Positions 11,501-22,821 of a stretch of 64,000 nt of DNA are shown here, one piece after another. Within the stretch, counting starts at the first letter, position 1. Each line of letters begins with the position of its first letter. The DNA lies in the NCBI GenBank assembly GCA_036927565.1, contig JAYESD010000002.1:81157735-81221734 (forward strand). The letters run 5' to 3'. The DNA is from Tuctoria greenei. Taxonomy: Eukaryota > Streptophyta > Magnoliopsida > Poales > Poaceae. The position numbers were made by a program, and so were the translations under genes. The notes below the pieces were generated by a model. That model ran no database searches. It was not told the origin of the DNA and worked only from the letters and a program-made list of their open reading frames with translations.

Positions 11501-12951
11501 TTCTGGAAATCCTCGTATACAGCCTCTTGATCACACATACAAGAAAATACATACAAATCAACACGATGCACACATATTAATCAACATGCAATGACATGAA
11601 TGCATGCAAAGTTCAATAATTAATTAACTATGGTTGTTTATTAATTAGATGCAACTAGTTCATACGTGTTCATACGAGTTTACGGGGGTTTAGCGAGAAT
11701 TAAGGTTGCTGAAAATAAATAGATGGTGCAACTACGATTTAATTTCGGTTATTAGATCTAATATGTAGCTAAAATTCGCATCGGAAACGTGTCCTACCGT
11801 AGATGCGATGGCTTCGAAGATCGTGGAATGGAGGCATGGCGTAGACGAAGTAGATGGTGCAGGAGTCCTTCGGCAGCACGACGACAGCGACCATCTCCAG
11901 CGGACGACGTCACCCTCTTCTTTTTTTTCTTCTTCCTCCCTTTTCTCCTTCCCTGTTTCTCCCTGGGTGCGCCTCTGTCATCTCCTCTTTTTTTTTCTCT
12001 ACGGTCGCTAGGTTTTCTGGCGGCGCTGCTTTGCTTCGGTAGAAAACAAATATGAAGCCTACAGTTCTATTTATAAGCGGCGAGATGCTCTGTACCGAGT
12101 CGGTAGCCAAATCCCGGCGCACGGGCCATCCGGCTCGGTTCCGGGTCGCTCGGGACCCTGGCGCATGGGCACGCGTGCGGCTCGGCCGCTTGGCCTGGCC
12201 CGACGTGACGCGGTGCACCGCACTTGGACGCGCGGGCGCGCGGGCTGGCGTGCGTTGACTGCGAGCGCTTGGGCGCGTGTGCAGTTCCGCTCGGTTCCTG
12301 GCCGCAGGCCAGGCTGAGGTTAATTTCTTGTTTTTTTCCTTGTGCGGTGGACTGGCCTAGGTGGAGACTCCTGATAGGACTTGTTCTCTGGTGACCAGAG
12401 CTTGGCCACCGTTGTTTGTTCTATTTTTCTTATTTCTTTTTTCTGACGGTAGTTCTTTTTCCCTTCCTTGTTTTTTTGTTGTGCGGCAGGACTTTGGCCA
12501 TGTTGGCTTTCTTTTTCCTTTTTTTCTTATCTTTTTATATCATTTGTTTATTATTTATTTATATATTCATTTTTATTTCCTTTATTAATTGTTATTTATT
12601 ATTATTTTTCTTTGATTCTTCCTTTCATATTAAATTTTCTCTTTTTATTTATTTATTTTCTTCCATATTTGTTATACCATTTTAATTACTTTTAATGTAC
12701 TTATTCTGGTAAATAAATTACTTTTAGCTTATTTATTTTGGTAATAAATTTTCAATACACGAGGATGAATGCAAAATGCAAAATGAGATGCATATATTTT
12801 ATATTTTTTTATAAAAACAATTTCTTTTTATTATTAACTCGAAATTTCCATTTAAGTTTTTAATTTGACGAAATTTGAAAATCAGGGTGTTACACCTTCA
12901 CATAATTGAGTTATAATGATGGGTGAAGTTGGTATATAACAGACGTCAACA
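8584..12951 (-). mobile_element. Family-Y solo LTR (about 1.5 kb) containing solo LTR Z
   Basis: It interrupts the G LTR between GGCCCC and GGCTG. On the minus strand it starts TGTTGACGTCTG at 12951 and ends near 8584. The flanks CCCGA (8579-8583) and CCTGG (12952-12956) both look like decayed copies of the CCCGG in the intact G LTR, so a 5-bp target duplication is likely. It has a minus-strand TATA box near 9602. I see no ORF with retroelement similarity. The superfamily is unassigned. Confidence 0.7.
10044..12894 (-). mobile_element. Solo LTR Z, Tekay-type without dyad array
   Basis: This is a 2,851-bp LTR starting TGTAACACCC on the minus strand and ending GGTGTCACA, flanked by a perfect target duplication CCTTC (10039-10043 and 12895-12899). 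Its body (10044-11550) aligns with X1, for example 11230-11470 against 290-540. The region upstream of its TATA box (12068-12075, minus strand) is different: a CpG-rich block (about 12090-12330) and then a very T-rich plus strand (about 12400-12740), with no GGAC-NN-GTCC dyads. ORFs in 11789-12700 are compositional. Confidence 0.92.
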
Positions 12952-13063
12952 CCTGGCTGTATTAACTACCCGGTACACGATCTATAGTGTAATGAGGAGT
13001 TAATTGTGTGACAACGTGCCTTAACAGCAGCATTTATGGTCTTGATATTCCCCTGATCCCGCG
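12952..13063 (-). mobile_element. G 3' LTR, segment 2
   Basis: It matches about 38986-39098 of the right G LTR. It is cut on the left by the family-Y LTR and on the right by Sirevirus B. The last five bases, CCGCG, are the target duplication of Sirevirus B. Confidence 0.88.
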
Positions 13064-13819
13064 TGAATGTGGCCTAGAGGGGGGGGGTGAATAGGCCTTT
13101 TGAATTTCCTGCACACTTAATAGAATAGTCAAAAACTTGGTTGGCCGGACTAGTCCGGTTGCGTGGGCGGACTAGTCCGGTGTGCAAGAAGTATGTGTGT
13201 TGATCAGGTGTTAATTGAGAAATTAAATTTCTTTAGCAGCGGAATTAAGAAAAACTGATATTTATACTTGAAATTAATATAAGAATGCAGGTGTAACTTC
13301 AAATTGCCTTAAGTTAATGTTTAGCACTTAAGTGATCTAATGAACAAAATTTAAAGTAAATGAGACACGAGACACAAGAATTTTTCCCGAGGTTCGATCT
13401 CACAACGAGATCTACATCCTCGTTGAGGAAGCTCACACAGAGCCGGGTCTCCAACCCTTTTCCTCCTCAAGTCACCACGAAGGCCGACTTGATTCCACTA
13501 TCACGGGTAATCACCAAGTTTGTGGGGCAACCTCACACGTTGAGGGCTCCCACGAAAATTACAATGAACAAGTGATAAAATACACTCAAAAGTATTACAA
13601 TGCAGAGTATGAGTGTAGAAAGATCAAACCCCAAGAGCTCGCGATGAAAGAACGACGATCTCCCAATCCCGAATCCAAGTGTTCAATTGATTTCACTCTT
13701 TTTGAACTTTAGATGTGTGGGGAGATGTGTTTTGGGCTCTTGGGACTAAGTGGCGGCGCTAGGGTTTGCTCTTTTTTCAATATTCGACGTGTGTCATCAT
13801 GGGAAAGTCGTGGATCATC

Positions 13820-13827
13820 TATTTATA
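13820..13827 (-). promoter_or_regulatory. TATA box of Sirevirus B LTR
   Basis: TATAAATA on the minus strand, 36 bp downstream of the nearest dyad. The second LTR has the same site at 23577-23584. Confidence 0.7.
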
Positions 13828-13862
13828 GGGTTTCCAAAAGCTAGCCGTTGAAAAACCCTAAC

Positions 13863-14219
13863 ACCGGACTAGTCCGGTGCAAGTCCGGGCTTGTCCGGTC
13901 TCAACATGTTTTGAGGTCCAGAAAGTCCGCCGGACTAGTCCGGTCCAACCTCGGACTAGTCCAGTATTGTGTAAAGATAACTCTAGAAAGTTCATCGGAC
14001 TAGTCCGCGGACTAGTACGATCTCCACAAATGGGAGTTTACAGAAAGTTCAACGAACTAGTCCGGTCCATGATCGGACTAGTCCGGTCCCTCAGTATGAG
14101 AGACTCCAGAAACATCAACGGACTAGTCCGGTGGATGCACGGACTAGTCCGGTCTCCTTGTGAGTGTGATTCCAGAAAGGTGAACGGACTAGTCCGGTCC
14201 ATGATCGGACTAGTCCGGT
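13863..14219. repeat. Paired dyad array, Sirevirus B 3' LTR
   Basis: About twelve CGGACTAGTCCG dyads. Pairs have starts 21 bp apart, separated by 9-bp linkers such as GTCCATGAT. They are set in units of about 66-68 bp whose spacers share a TCCAGAAA motif. One junction near 14000 has two dyads abutting. Confidence 0.93.
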
Positions 14220-14501
14220 GCTTTGTGAAAGTTATGTTAATTTTAATCCCTTATCCTCGCACAAAGTTGTGAGCTCTTGGAGTGTGTCTTTCATACACTC
14301 CCTATACATTCAAATCTATTTTGGTCTTCCGAGCTTCATCAAAGTATCTCTCTTTGAACACCACTTCATTTTTCACCTTTTTGTGTGCACCGATATGTCT
14401 CACTTGTTTGTCCTGCAATCATCTCAGTAGTTTCATTAGGATCTCATATGTTTGTCATAAATTAGCCAAAACCCACAAGGGATATCCTAGATGCACTTAC
14501 A

Positions 14502-14910
14502 ATCTCCCCCTTTTTGGTGATTGATGACAACCATTTGAGATATCACAATTGAGAGTAAAATCTTGATTTTCATAAGGTGTCCACATATGAGAATAATGAT
14601 AAGTCCACAAAAAGCTTCTCACATATGCACACACCTTATGGTGGGGTGCCTAACAAGTGTGTGATCAACAGGGTGTGATGTAGTAAAGATAATCAACAAT
14701 GAGTATAAAGATAATCATCCAAGCAACAGTAAGCATCACACATAAGAGAGGGAATAGTGCATTACAAGGTTTTAAAATTAAGTACACATGTCCTTGATCA
14801 CAAAAACATAAAGACACCAACTACTCTTAAACTAATAGTCTTAATCTCTCCTAGTCTCAATCTCTCCCCCTTTGGCATCAAGGCACCAAAAAGGGAAAAA
14901 ATGAGGGAAA
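14502..14910 (-). other. Sirevirus B polypurine tracts and 3' spacer
   Basis: A noncoding stretch between ORF3 and the 3' LTR. It holds a polypurine tract directly against the LTR (AAAAAGGGGGAGAT on the minus strand, 14502-14515) and a second one (AAAGGGGGAGAGA, near 14860-14873). These prime plus-strand DNA synthesis in LTR retrotransposons. Confidence 0.8.
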
Positions 14911-16424
14911 TCACTCATCGCCACTCTCTTCCTCCGTTTCAGTCCGGTCCTCATCTTCACCATCACCATCATCATTCGCCAGAGCGGACTCTTCCTCGGA
15001 GTCCTCGAAGGCAGGCGGGGATCCCACCGGCTCAATATCCAGCTTATCGCATATAGCTTTGATGTTGGCATTGACATATTGTTGATGCTTCTTTTTCCTG
15101 ACTTCAATCTTGCGGCAGCAGGCAAAGATGGAGGTGAGCATTTTGAGCACACCACCGGAGGGTTCACGAGCAGCTGCATAGCTGGGAGGAGCATCTGAGG
15201 ATCTAGGTGCATTACATCCCGAGCCTGTTTAGTCCTCCTCTCAGTCTCAGGGGAGGGAGGTGCATCAGGGGCCGAAGGTAGAGTGTACTCCGTAGGCTTT
15301 TGTGGCTTCATCCCCGTATGGTGAACATCCTTGACGAACTCAAGTTCAGTCACCTTCTCAATCATGTACATGATGTACGGGGCATACCCGCAAGATCTGT
15401 TTGGAGTGATTGATATGTTCACAATGTCATTGTAGATGTATTCAAAGACATTGAATGGTCTCCTCCCACCAATGACCTTCATTAGGGTCCTCAAGGTCCC
15501 TTGAATAGTCCCCGCATCTCCATCCTTTGGGGCTATTGTCTTCCTCAAAATTATGTTGAGGACCACATAGAAGGGCTTCAAGTACTTGATACTGGGAGCA
15601 ACATATGGCATCCTTGTGTCATAGAGAAATTTGAGCTCATCCTTCTCCAGGGGTTGCAGGTTGTTGATGACTAGATCATGATCCAAGGTATGCTCAAGGT
15701 GGAGAATCCTTGCAAACTCATCATAAGTGACACTATACTTGGATCCATGGGTCATCCAAGTAAGACTGTCTCCATCACCCCGAGCAAAGTAGAGAGTAGA
15801 GTAGAATTGGGCGGTCACTTCATTGTTCCAGTCATTCTCAAAGGAGAATAGTTCTTTCAGTCCGTGCCTTTCCAGGGCCTCAACCACCTCACGGAAAGCA
15901 GGATACTTCTTTGACTGCATGTACCCGATGTTCACCCATTGACTCTTCACAACGGGATTCTTCATCTTCATGTACACATGCTCATAGTAGTCGGCATGGA
16001 AGTTGCTCCAAAATCTTGGGTCTGAGCATTGCCGAGGCTGAGCATACACGTTGACCTGCCTGAAGCTGTCGGCAAGCTCACCCCCTTTCCCAGTGAAATC
16101 CTTGCTTGAGCGCTGCTGGTTGCGGTGACTTGGGTTCTTCATTTTCAAGGGTCCAATGGGACCACTAGCAAGTCCTTTCCCTTTGTTGAGAGTCCTCTTT
16201 GGCCCTGAGGAACTCTCACCGGCCTTTCCTTGGGCCTTCTTCACCACTACCCTCCTTTTCTTGGGCAAGTTGTCGTCGGAGGGTGGAGAGTGCACATTTA
16301 CATCATGCCTTTTCTTCATGTACCTCTCCTTGGCTCTTTGCACTTTTTCGCGCTCAACTTCTTCATCAACATGGAAGGAGCTATCATCTGAGCTTGAAGA
16401 CATCGTGCCTAACAAGGAGTTCAT
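14911..16424 (-). pseudogene. Sirevirus B ORF3 (env-position protein of unknown role)
   Basis: This third ORF lies downstream of pol, where some Sireviruses carry an 'env-like' gene. It starts MNSLLGTMSSSSDDS. A basic, low-complexity N-terminus of about 125 residues is followed by a conserved globular region (DPRFWSNFHADYYEHVYM, then NDWNNEV, WMTHGSKYSVTY, APKDGDAG and GYAPYIMYM). It then shifts frame near 15150-15230. The true C-terminus, in the 15150-14911 frame, is strongly acidic. The globular part resembles the 'putative plant transposon protein' domain class. I see no signal peptide or membrane segment, so an envelope role is not supported. Homologues are ORF3 of D (55471-57269) and A (40724-41770). 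Confidence 0.82.
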
Positions 16425-17275
16425 GATTTAGATGAAGATGAACTGAAAATGAAGGTGATACTAGGATTCAAGTGTCAGAGACCGGACTTGTCCGGTTTCA
16501 GAGTGCGGACTTGTCCGGGGTACCGGACTAGTCCGTACCAAGGAGCCGGACTTGTCCAGCCTGGCACAAGAACCCTAACAAAACTTGAATCACAACTTCT
16601 ATCTAGGGGTGCAAATGAGCATGAAGGTGAAAGGAATACATCTATGAAGCTAATGTACTTCCTTGGAATCAAGGGAAATAAACTAGAACTAGAAAAGTTG
16701 AGAGTTTGACTTTGGGAAGAATTTTACCGAGATTTGAGGATTCGCGTCGAAGGAGCGCAAATCTGTCCGGATGAGTTTGGAGAGGAGTACCAACTCGTCG
16801 AGGGGAGAGTTTCCCACGGAGAGAGCTTGGATTTTGAGGGCTCAAACCGAAAATCACCTTTTGGGGGGTTAAGATAGGAGTGAAGGGTGAGAGTTTAGGT
16901 CAAGTGGAGGGAGATTTGAAACGGGCCAGCTGCTTATATAGGCAGTCGACCAGACTAGTCCGGTCATGAAGCGGACTAGTCCGGTGTCCCTGGAAAACCT
17001 AGGTACTTGGAGATTATCCGGACTAGTCCGGTGCCAAACCCGACAAGTTCGGTGTTCCTGGACAACCTAAGTATTTGAAGATAACTAATAGTGATCCAAG
17101 GACAAGTTTTGCAAATAATCTTGGTGTTTATGACCAGAAAGCAATCCACACAAAAACATGGTCATAAATTTCAAGATTTCTTCATTAAAAGTAGTTTTCT
17201 TAGGAGAAAAAGAGGTGAAGGGCAGTTTTAGCAATAAAATGCAACATTTGAAGTATCAACCAGATGTGCAACGTT
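16425..17275 (-). promoter_or_regulatory. pol-ORF3 spacer of Sirevirus B with dyads and TATA (candidate ORF3 promoter)
   Basis: A noncoding stretch of about 850 bp. Dyad pairs lie at 16951-17060 (starts 21-22 bp apart), immediately upstream of a minus-strand TATATAA at 16934-16940. Further dyads lie at 16481-16562, close to the ORF3 start. The order dyads, TATA, leader, ORF repeats that of the LTR. Spacers of Sireviruses A and D also carry dyads. Promoter activity is an inference. Confidence 0.6.
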
Positions 17276-20200
17276 TCAAGCCACATTTCGAGAGTCAAGA
17301 ATATTAAGTTCATTCCTAAGTTCAAAAAACCTTTTCTCATCCAATGGTTTGGTAAAAATGTCCGCAAGTTGTTTTTCAGTTCTGACATGTGAAATAGTAA
17401 TGTCACCTTTTAATGAATGATCTCTAAGAAAATGATGACGGATATCTATGTGCTTAGTTCTTGAGTGCTCTACTGGGTTGTGTGCAATTTTTATAGCACT
17501 TTCATTGTCACATAGAAGTGGGATATTGTTAAGATTGTAGCCGTAGTCCCTAAGTGTTTGCCGCATCCAAAGTAATTGGGCGCAACAGCTACCGGCTGCA
17601 ATATATTCTGCTTCTGCTGTTGAAAGGGCAATGGAGTTTTGCTTTTTAGATGACCAAGATACCAGGGACCTACCAAGAAACTGACAAGTCCCTGACGTTC
17701 TCTTTCTATCGACTTTGCATCCTGCATAGTCGGCATCGGAATATCCTATCAAGTTAAATTTGGACCCTTTGGGATACCAAAGGCCCAAGTTGGGTGTGTG
17801 CACAAGGTACCTCAAGATTCTTTTTACAACAACTAGATGACACTCTTTGGGTGTAGCTTGAAACCTTGCACACATGCAAACACTAAGCATAATATCTGGA
17901 CTAGATGCACATAAATAAAGTAAAGAGCCAATCATGGACCGATATACCTTTTGATCCATGTTTGGACTGTCTTCATTGAGGTCGAGATGTCCATTAGTGG
18001 CCATGGGTGTCTTGATGGGCTTGGCTTTGTCCATATTGAACTTCTTGAGAATGTCTTGTGTATATTTGGTTTGGCTTATAAATGTACCTTCTCTTAGTTG
18101 CTTCACTTGGAATCCCAAGAAAAACTTTAATTCGCCCATCATTGACATCTCGAACCTATCTGTCATAATTTTGCTAAACTCTTCACAGAAGGGTTTGTTA
18201 GTTGATCCAAAGATAATGTCATCAACGTAAATTTGACATATAAATAAGTGAACATCACAGTGTTTAGTGAAAAGTGTATAGTCAGATTTACCAATTTTGA
18301 ATCCATTCTGAATTATAAAATCTCTAAGGCACTCATACCAAGCTCGAGGAGCTTGTTTGAGGCCATAGAGAGCCTTACGCAGTTTGTAGACATGGTTTGG
18401 ATACTTCAGGTCTTCAAATCCTGGTGGCTTCTCCACATAAACTTCCTCCTTGATTGGACCGTTTAAGAAGGCGCTTTTGACGTCCATTTGATACAGCTTA
18501 AAATTATGGTGAGTAGCATATGCCAATAAAATACGAATGGACTCAAGTCTAGCTACAGGAGCGAAAGTTTCATCGAAGTCCAAACCTTCGACCTGAGAAT
18601 AACCTTTGGCCACCAGTCTTGCCTTATTTCTTGTCACTACTCCATGTTCATCTTGCTTGTTCCGAAATACCCATTTAGTTCTGACTATGTTCGCCTTTGG
18701 TCTCTCCACTAGCTCCCATACTTCATTTCTCTTGAAGTTGTTCAGCTCCCCTTGCATTGCAATTACCCAGTCTGGATCCCCTAAGGCTTCTTCTACCCTG
18801 TATGGTTCCAGAAAAGACACAAAAGAGTAGGATTCAAAAAAATTTGCAACTCGAGATCTAGTAGTTACTCCCTTTGCAATATCTCCAATGATGTTGTTGA
18901 CAGGGTGGTCTCTTTGCACGCTCTGGTGTACTCTTGGGTGTGGAGCTTGTAGTTGCTTGTTCTTCATGTACATTGTCTCCCCCTTGATCGTTGCTTCCAT
19001 GATGGTCCTACTCTTCTTGATCTTGTGCAGGGGTTCCCCCTTGATCATTGCTTCCGTGTTGAGGTTCATCTTGTGCATTTGGGTCGAATGTTTGCTCTTG
19101 TGGTAAGATATCACCAAGTCCCATTTTCTTCAGTGCTTCATATGGAGCTTCCTCATCATCTAGCACACACTTGTCAACTTGCTCCACTTGTGAGCCGTTA
19201 GATTCATCGAACACTACGTCACGTGCTACTTCAACAAGGTCGGACACCTTGTTGAAGACACGATAGGCGTAGGCATTCGATTCATAACCGAGCAAGAATC
19301 CTTCATCGGACTTCGAAGCGAACTTCGAGGCCCTCTGTTTCTTGTTCAGAATAAAACATTTGCAACCAAAAACTTTAAAATAAGAAACATTTGGCTTTTT
19401 ACCGGTAAGGAGCTCATATGGAGTTTTCTTCAGTAGTCGATGGAGGTATAGTCGATTAGTGGCATGGCAGACGGTGTTCACTGCTTCTGCCCAAAATCGA
19501 TCTGATGTCTTGTATTCATCCAACATAGTTCTGGCCATTTCGATCAATGTTCTGTTCTTCCTTTCTGCCACTCCATTTTGTTGAGGGGAGTAGGGTGCTA
19601 AGAATTCATGCTTTATCCCTTCTTCATCAAGAAACTCTTCAACTTGGATATTCTTGAATTCTGTCCCGTTGTCACTTCTGATGTTCTTTATGGTTGATGA
19701 GAATTCATTCTGAGCTCTTTTTAAGAACTTCTTGAGGATCCCCTGAGTTTCTGATTTATCATACAAGAAAAACACCCAGGTAAATCTAGAAAAATCATCA
19801 ACAATTACTAAACCATATTTATTACCGCCGATGCTGATGTACGAAACTGGACCAAAAAGATCCATGTGGAGAAGTTCCATCGGTCTCGCGGTAGTCATCA
19901 CGTTCTTGGCGGGGTGTGGTGCTCCGACTTGTTTTCCTGCTTGACAAGCGCTGCACGACCTGTCCTTTTCAAAAACCACATCCTTAAGACCACGGATGTG
20001 ACCACCTTTTAGAAGTTTCTGCAGATTTCTCATCCCAACATGGGCTAGCCGTCTATGCCACAGCCATCCCATGTTGGTCTTAGCAACCAAGCAAGTGTTG
20101 AGTTCGGCTTTATCTTTGTTGAAGTCAACAAGATAGAGCTTGCCCTTCAACATTCCCTTGAATGCAATCGAGCCATCCCTTCTTCTAAAAACTGTCACAC

Positions 20201-20489
20201 CCTCATTAGTGAATAAACAATTGTAACCTTTGTCACATAGTTGGGATATTGACAAAAGGTTATAATCTAGAGAATCTACATGTAAAACATTTGATAAGGT
20301 ATGTTGAGAGGAAATTTCAATGTTACCGCTACCAAGGACCTTTCCTTGGCTGTTGTCTCCGAAGTATATGCCTTCACCTGGATCCTTGTTGTACTCGTAC
20401 TCCACAAACATACCTCTCTCTCCGGTCATGTGATTCATGCATCCGCTATCAAGTACCCATTTTGTTCCGCCGGAGGAGTAAGCCTGCAA
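17276..20489 (-). pseudogene. Sirevirus B pol (protease, integrase, RT, RNase H)
   Basis: Copia-type polyprotein. The first frame (20489-19008) has aspartic protease motif DSGC near residue 15, a pre-integrase HHCC zinc region (about 143-190) and an integrase core with all three acidic residues (HMDLFGP, RSDNGTEF, VAERKNR). The second frame (down to 17276) has the RT with YVDD at 18218-18229 and the RNase H with SDADYAG and STAEAEY. Two lesions separate them: an in-frame TAG at 19008-19010 and a small deletion near 18945 that shifts frame. The pol frame is +1 relative to gag and begins just after gag stops. Confidence 0.93.
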
Positions 20490-20500
20490 AAAAGAATCAT
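20484..20500 (-). other. gag-pol junction with acceptor-like sequence
   Basis: Between the gag stop and the pol frame lies TTCTTTTTTGCAG followed by GC, which resembles a plant 3' splice site. Sirevirus D has TTGTTTTGTAG followed by GC at the equivalent place (61409-61421). Splicing is not demonstrated. Confidence 0.35.
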
Positions 20501-22767
20501 TCCTTGGTTTTAGGTACCCAAGCTTGCTTGGGTCCTTTCAGGTTAGTCACAAGAGTCTTAGGCACCCACACACAAGTTTTCAAGTTCTTGTGGCGTGGCC
20601 CTGTATATTTGGCAATGACTCTTCCACTTTTGGCCTTCATAAGAACATAAAAAGCATTAAATGTGTGAAACAACATTTGAGGTTCAGATTCATGAGATTT
20701 CTCTTTGACAAAGACAATTCTATTCTTAGCATGATTAGAAATAGCCATGTGTTTGTTCTTATCAAAACCAAGGCCATCTTTGACATTGGGAGGTCTAGTG
20801 ACCATATATGCACTGCGTGCATGTTTGATCTTCTCCTTATCAAAGATGCCGCTTGGGGGGGCATGCATATTACGAGAAGTTGATGTATTAGAAATAGTAT
20901 TCTTCTTACTAGAGCAAGTGCAAGTCTCGATTGTTGTCGAACTCATATCTTTGGAGGAAGAGCTCTTGGAGGAAGAAGAGTCACTTTGCTTGAGCGACTC
21001 AACTTGCACCTCAAGGATCTTGTTAACCTTTGACAAGTTAGCAAGTTCTTCCTTGATTGCAATATGTGAGTCTTTTAGCTTTGAGTAAGTTTCCTTACTC
21101 AAGGCTAGCTCAACTTCAAGCGACTTGTTCTTCTCTCTTTGAAGCTCGAGAAGTTTTTCAACTTCTTGATATCTCTTCCTTTCATGGATGAGCATATCTT
21201 CTTGTCGATCAAGAAGTTCTTCCTTCTCAAAAATTTCGTTCGACAACATTTCCATTTTTTTTAGAGCAATTTTACTTAGTCCTCTAAACATTTCTTCGTT
21301 ATCGCTAGAGATGTCAAAGTCATCAATAGAGGAGTTTAGTGTGGGAGGAGTGAGCCGTACCTTTTTCTTGCCTTCCTTAGCCATAAGGCAAGTGTGGTTG
21401 TTCATGTCCCGTCCTCCCATGTTTGGAAAGAGTGTGGCCTTCATAGTATGTTTCTTGATGGCAATAGTGGCCATCTCTTCTTCTTCATCGGAGGAGGACT
21501 CGTCGTTTGAGTCCCACTCCTTGCCAATGTGAGCTTGATGGTTTTGTCTTCTTTTTCTGAAATTTTTCTTTTCTTGAGATCTTGTTTCCTTCTTCTTTTT
21601 GTTTTCTTCATAGGGGCAGTCCATCATGAAGTGACCATACTCTCCGCAGTTGTAGCAAGTGCGTCGAGCCTTGGATTTTCCTTTGTCCTTGCTTTTACCT
21701 TCATTTGAGTTGTTGCCGTGTCTTCTTTTCATCATTCGCTTGAACTTCTTGATAAAGAGTACCATCTCCTCATCATCAAGATCGGTGCTCTCGTCACTTG
21801 TGTGCCCATCGTCTTGATCTTCACGAGCTTCTTTGAGTTTGGGTCGGCATGTAGCTTTGAGAGCGACCTCTTTCCTTTTGGAGGAAGTGAGTTCGGCCAA
21901 GTCTTTGACGTATTTTGCCTCTTTTTCCATCATCTCATGGTTTATGATCTTCCCCAACAGCTCATCGGGGGTCAATTTGTGGAAACCGGGGCTTTCTCTA
22001 ATCATTGAGCAAAGTGTGACATTTCTTGGCATGAAGGCTCTAATCATTCTCTTGACTACCTCATGATCCGTCCATTTCTTACTTCCATAGGCACGTAACT
22101 TGTTGATGATTGCCTTCATTCGGTTGTACATGTCTTGAGGTGATTCGCCTTCTTCAATAGCGAACCTCCCCAACTCTCCTTCAAGCATTTCGATTTTTGC
22201 TTCACGAACTGATCTATTTCCTTCGTGAGCCATCTTAAGTGTACCCCAGATTTCCTTTGCACTTTCTAAGCCATCAATCTTGGTGAATTCTTCTCTGCTT
22301 AATGATGATGTGATCACGGCGACAGCTTGTGCATTTCTGTGAATCTCTTGTTCTTGTTTTGTGGTGAGTTCATCATCCATGTCCGGGATATCTATGCCAG
22401 TGCAGATGATGTGCCATAGGCTAGGATTTAGGGATATTAGATGCATCTTCATGTTGTACTTCCACATTGTATAGTCGCTTCCGTCAAACTGTGGAGGTTT
22501 TCCCATGGGAATGGAAAGATAATGATTGTTGGAGTTGAGACGGTTGTAGTTGTAAGGCTGTCGGGAGTAGTCATGATGACCACTCCCCGTCGTCTTCTCT
22601 TCTTATTTTCCCTTTTGTCCTAGCAGTTTCTTTCTCAGGAGTGCCTTCAATTGTCGCACTTCTTCATCATCGTGTGGGCTCTCTTTTAGCACATCAAATG
22701 CCTTAGTTTCTTGTTCCTCCTCATTAATGTTCATCTTCAAGATATCGTTGTTCTTCTCAGAGGCCAT
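20497..22767 (-). pseudogene. Sirevirus B gag
   Basis: Capsid/nucleocapsid protein. The likely start is MASEKNN at 22767, but a TAA at 22603-22605 cuts the frame after 54 codons. The same frame then stays open to 20497 and includes an internal ATG at 22506 (MGKPPQFDG). The capsid domain spans about 22506-21800, the zinc knuckle (CYNCGEYGHFMMDC) about 21615-21660, and long coiled coils follow (about 21300-20950). The stop lies about 10 bases before the pol frame. Apart from the early stop it is open; whether the internal ATG rescues it is unknown. Confidence 0.9.
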
Positions 22768-22807
22768 TGATCTCTCCGAGATGTGAGTCTCGTTGGTGGA
22801 GAACCAA

Positions 22808-22820
22808 GCTTTGATACCAA
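22808..22820 (-). other. Primer-binding site of Sirevirus B
   Basis: TTGGTATCAAAGC on the minus strand, one base inside the 5' LTR. It matches the initiator tRNA-Met site with one change. Confidence 0.88.
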
Positions 22821-22821
22821 T

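Larger units (their letters stand above)
13064..14501 (-). mobile_element. Sirevirus B 3' LTR
   Basis: On the minus strand it starts TGTAAGTGCATCTAGG and ends GGCCACATTCA. It contains a dyad array (13863-14219), a TATA box (13820-13827, minus strand) and one further dyad pair near 13144-13180. Confidence 0.93.

Noticed and set aside
11789..12695. Several overlapping ORFs rich in Phe/Leu or Arg/Ala
   Set aside because: They fall in the CpG-rich and T-rich promoter part of solo LTR Z, overlap in many frames and show no domain.
13863..14219. CRISPR-like array of short palindromic repeats with spacers
   Set aside because: Repeats are only 12-14 bp, spacers are homologous to one another, they lie inside plant retrotransposon LTRs, and there are no cas genes.
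13877..14272. 131-residue ORF duplicated at 23634-24029
   Set aside because: It is conserved only because the two LTRs of Sirevirus B are nearly identical; it is dyad-array sequence, not a gene.
14841..15150. Continuation of B ORF3 frame to 14841 as the true C-terminus
   Set aside because: The 15150-14911 frame matches the acidic C-terminus of Sirevirus D ORF3, so the longer frame is a frameshift product.
16156..16431. Plus-strand ORFs over B ORF3
   Set aside because: They are antisense shadows of the N-terminal low-complexity part of ORF3, with no conserved equivalent in A or D.
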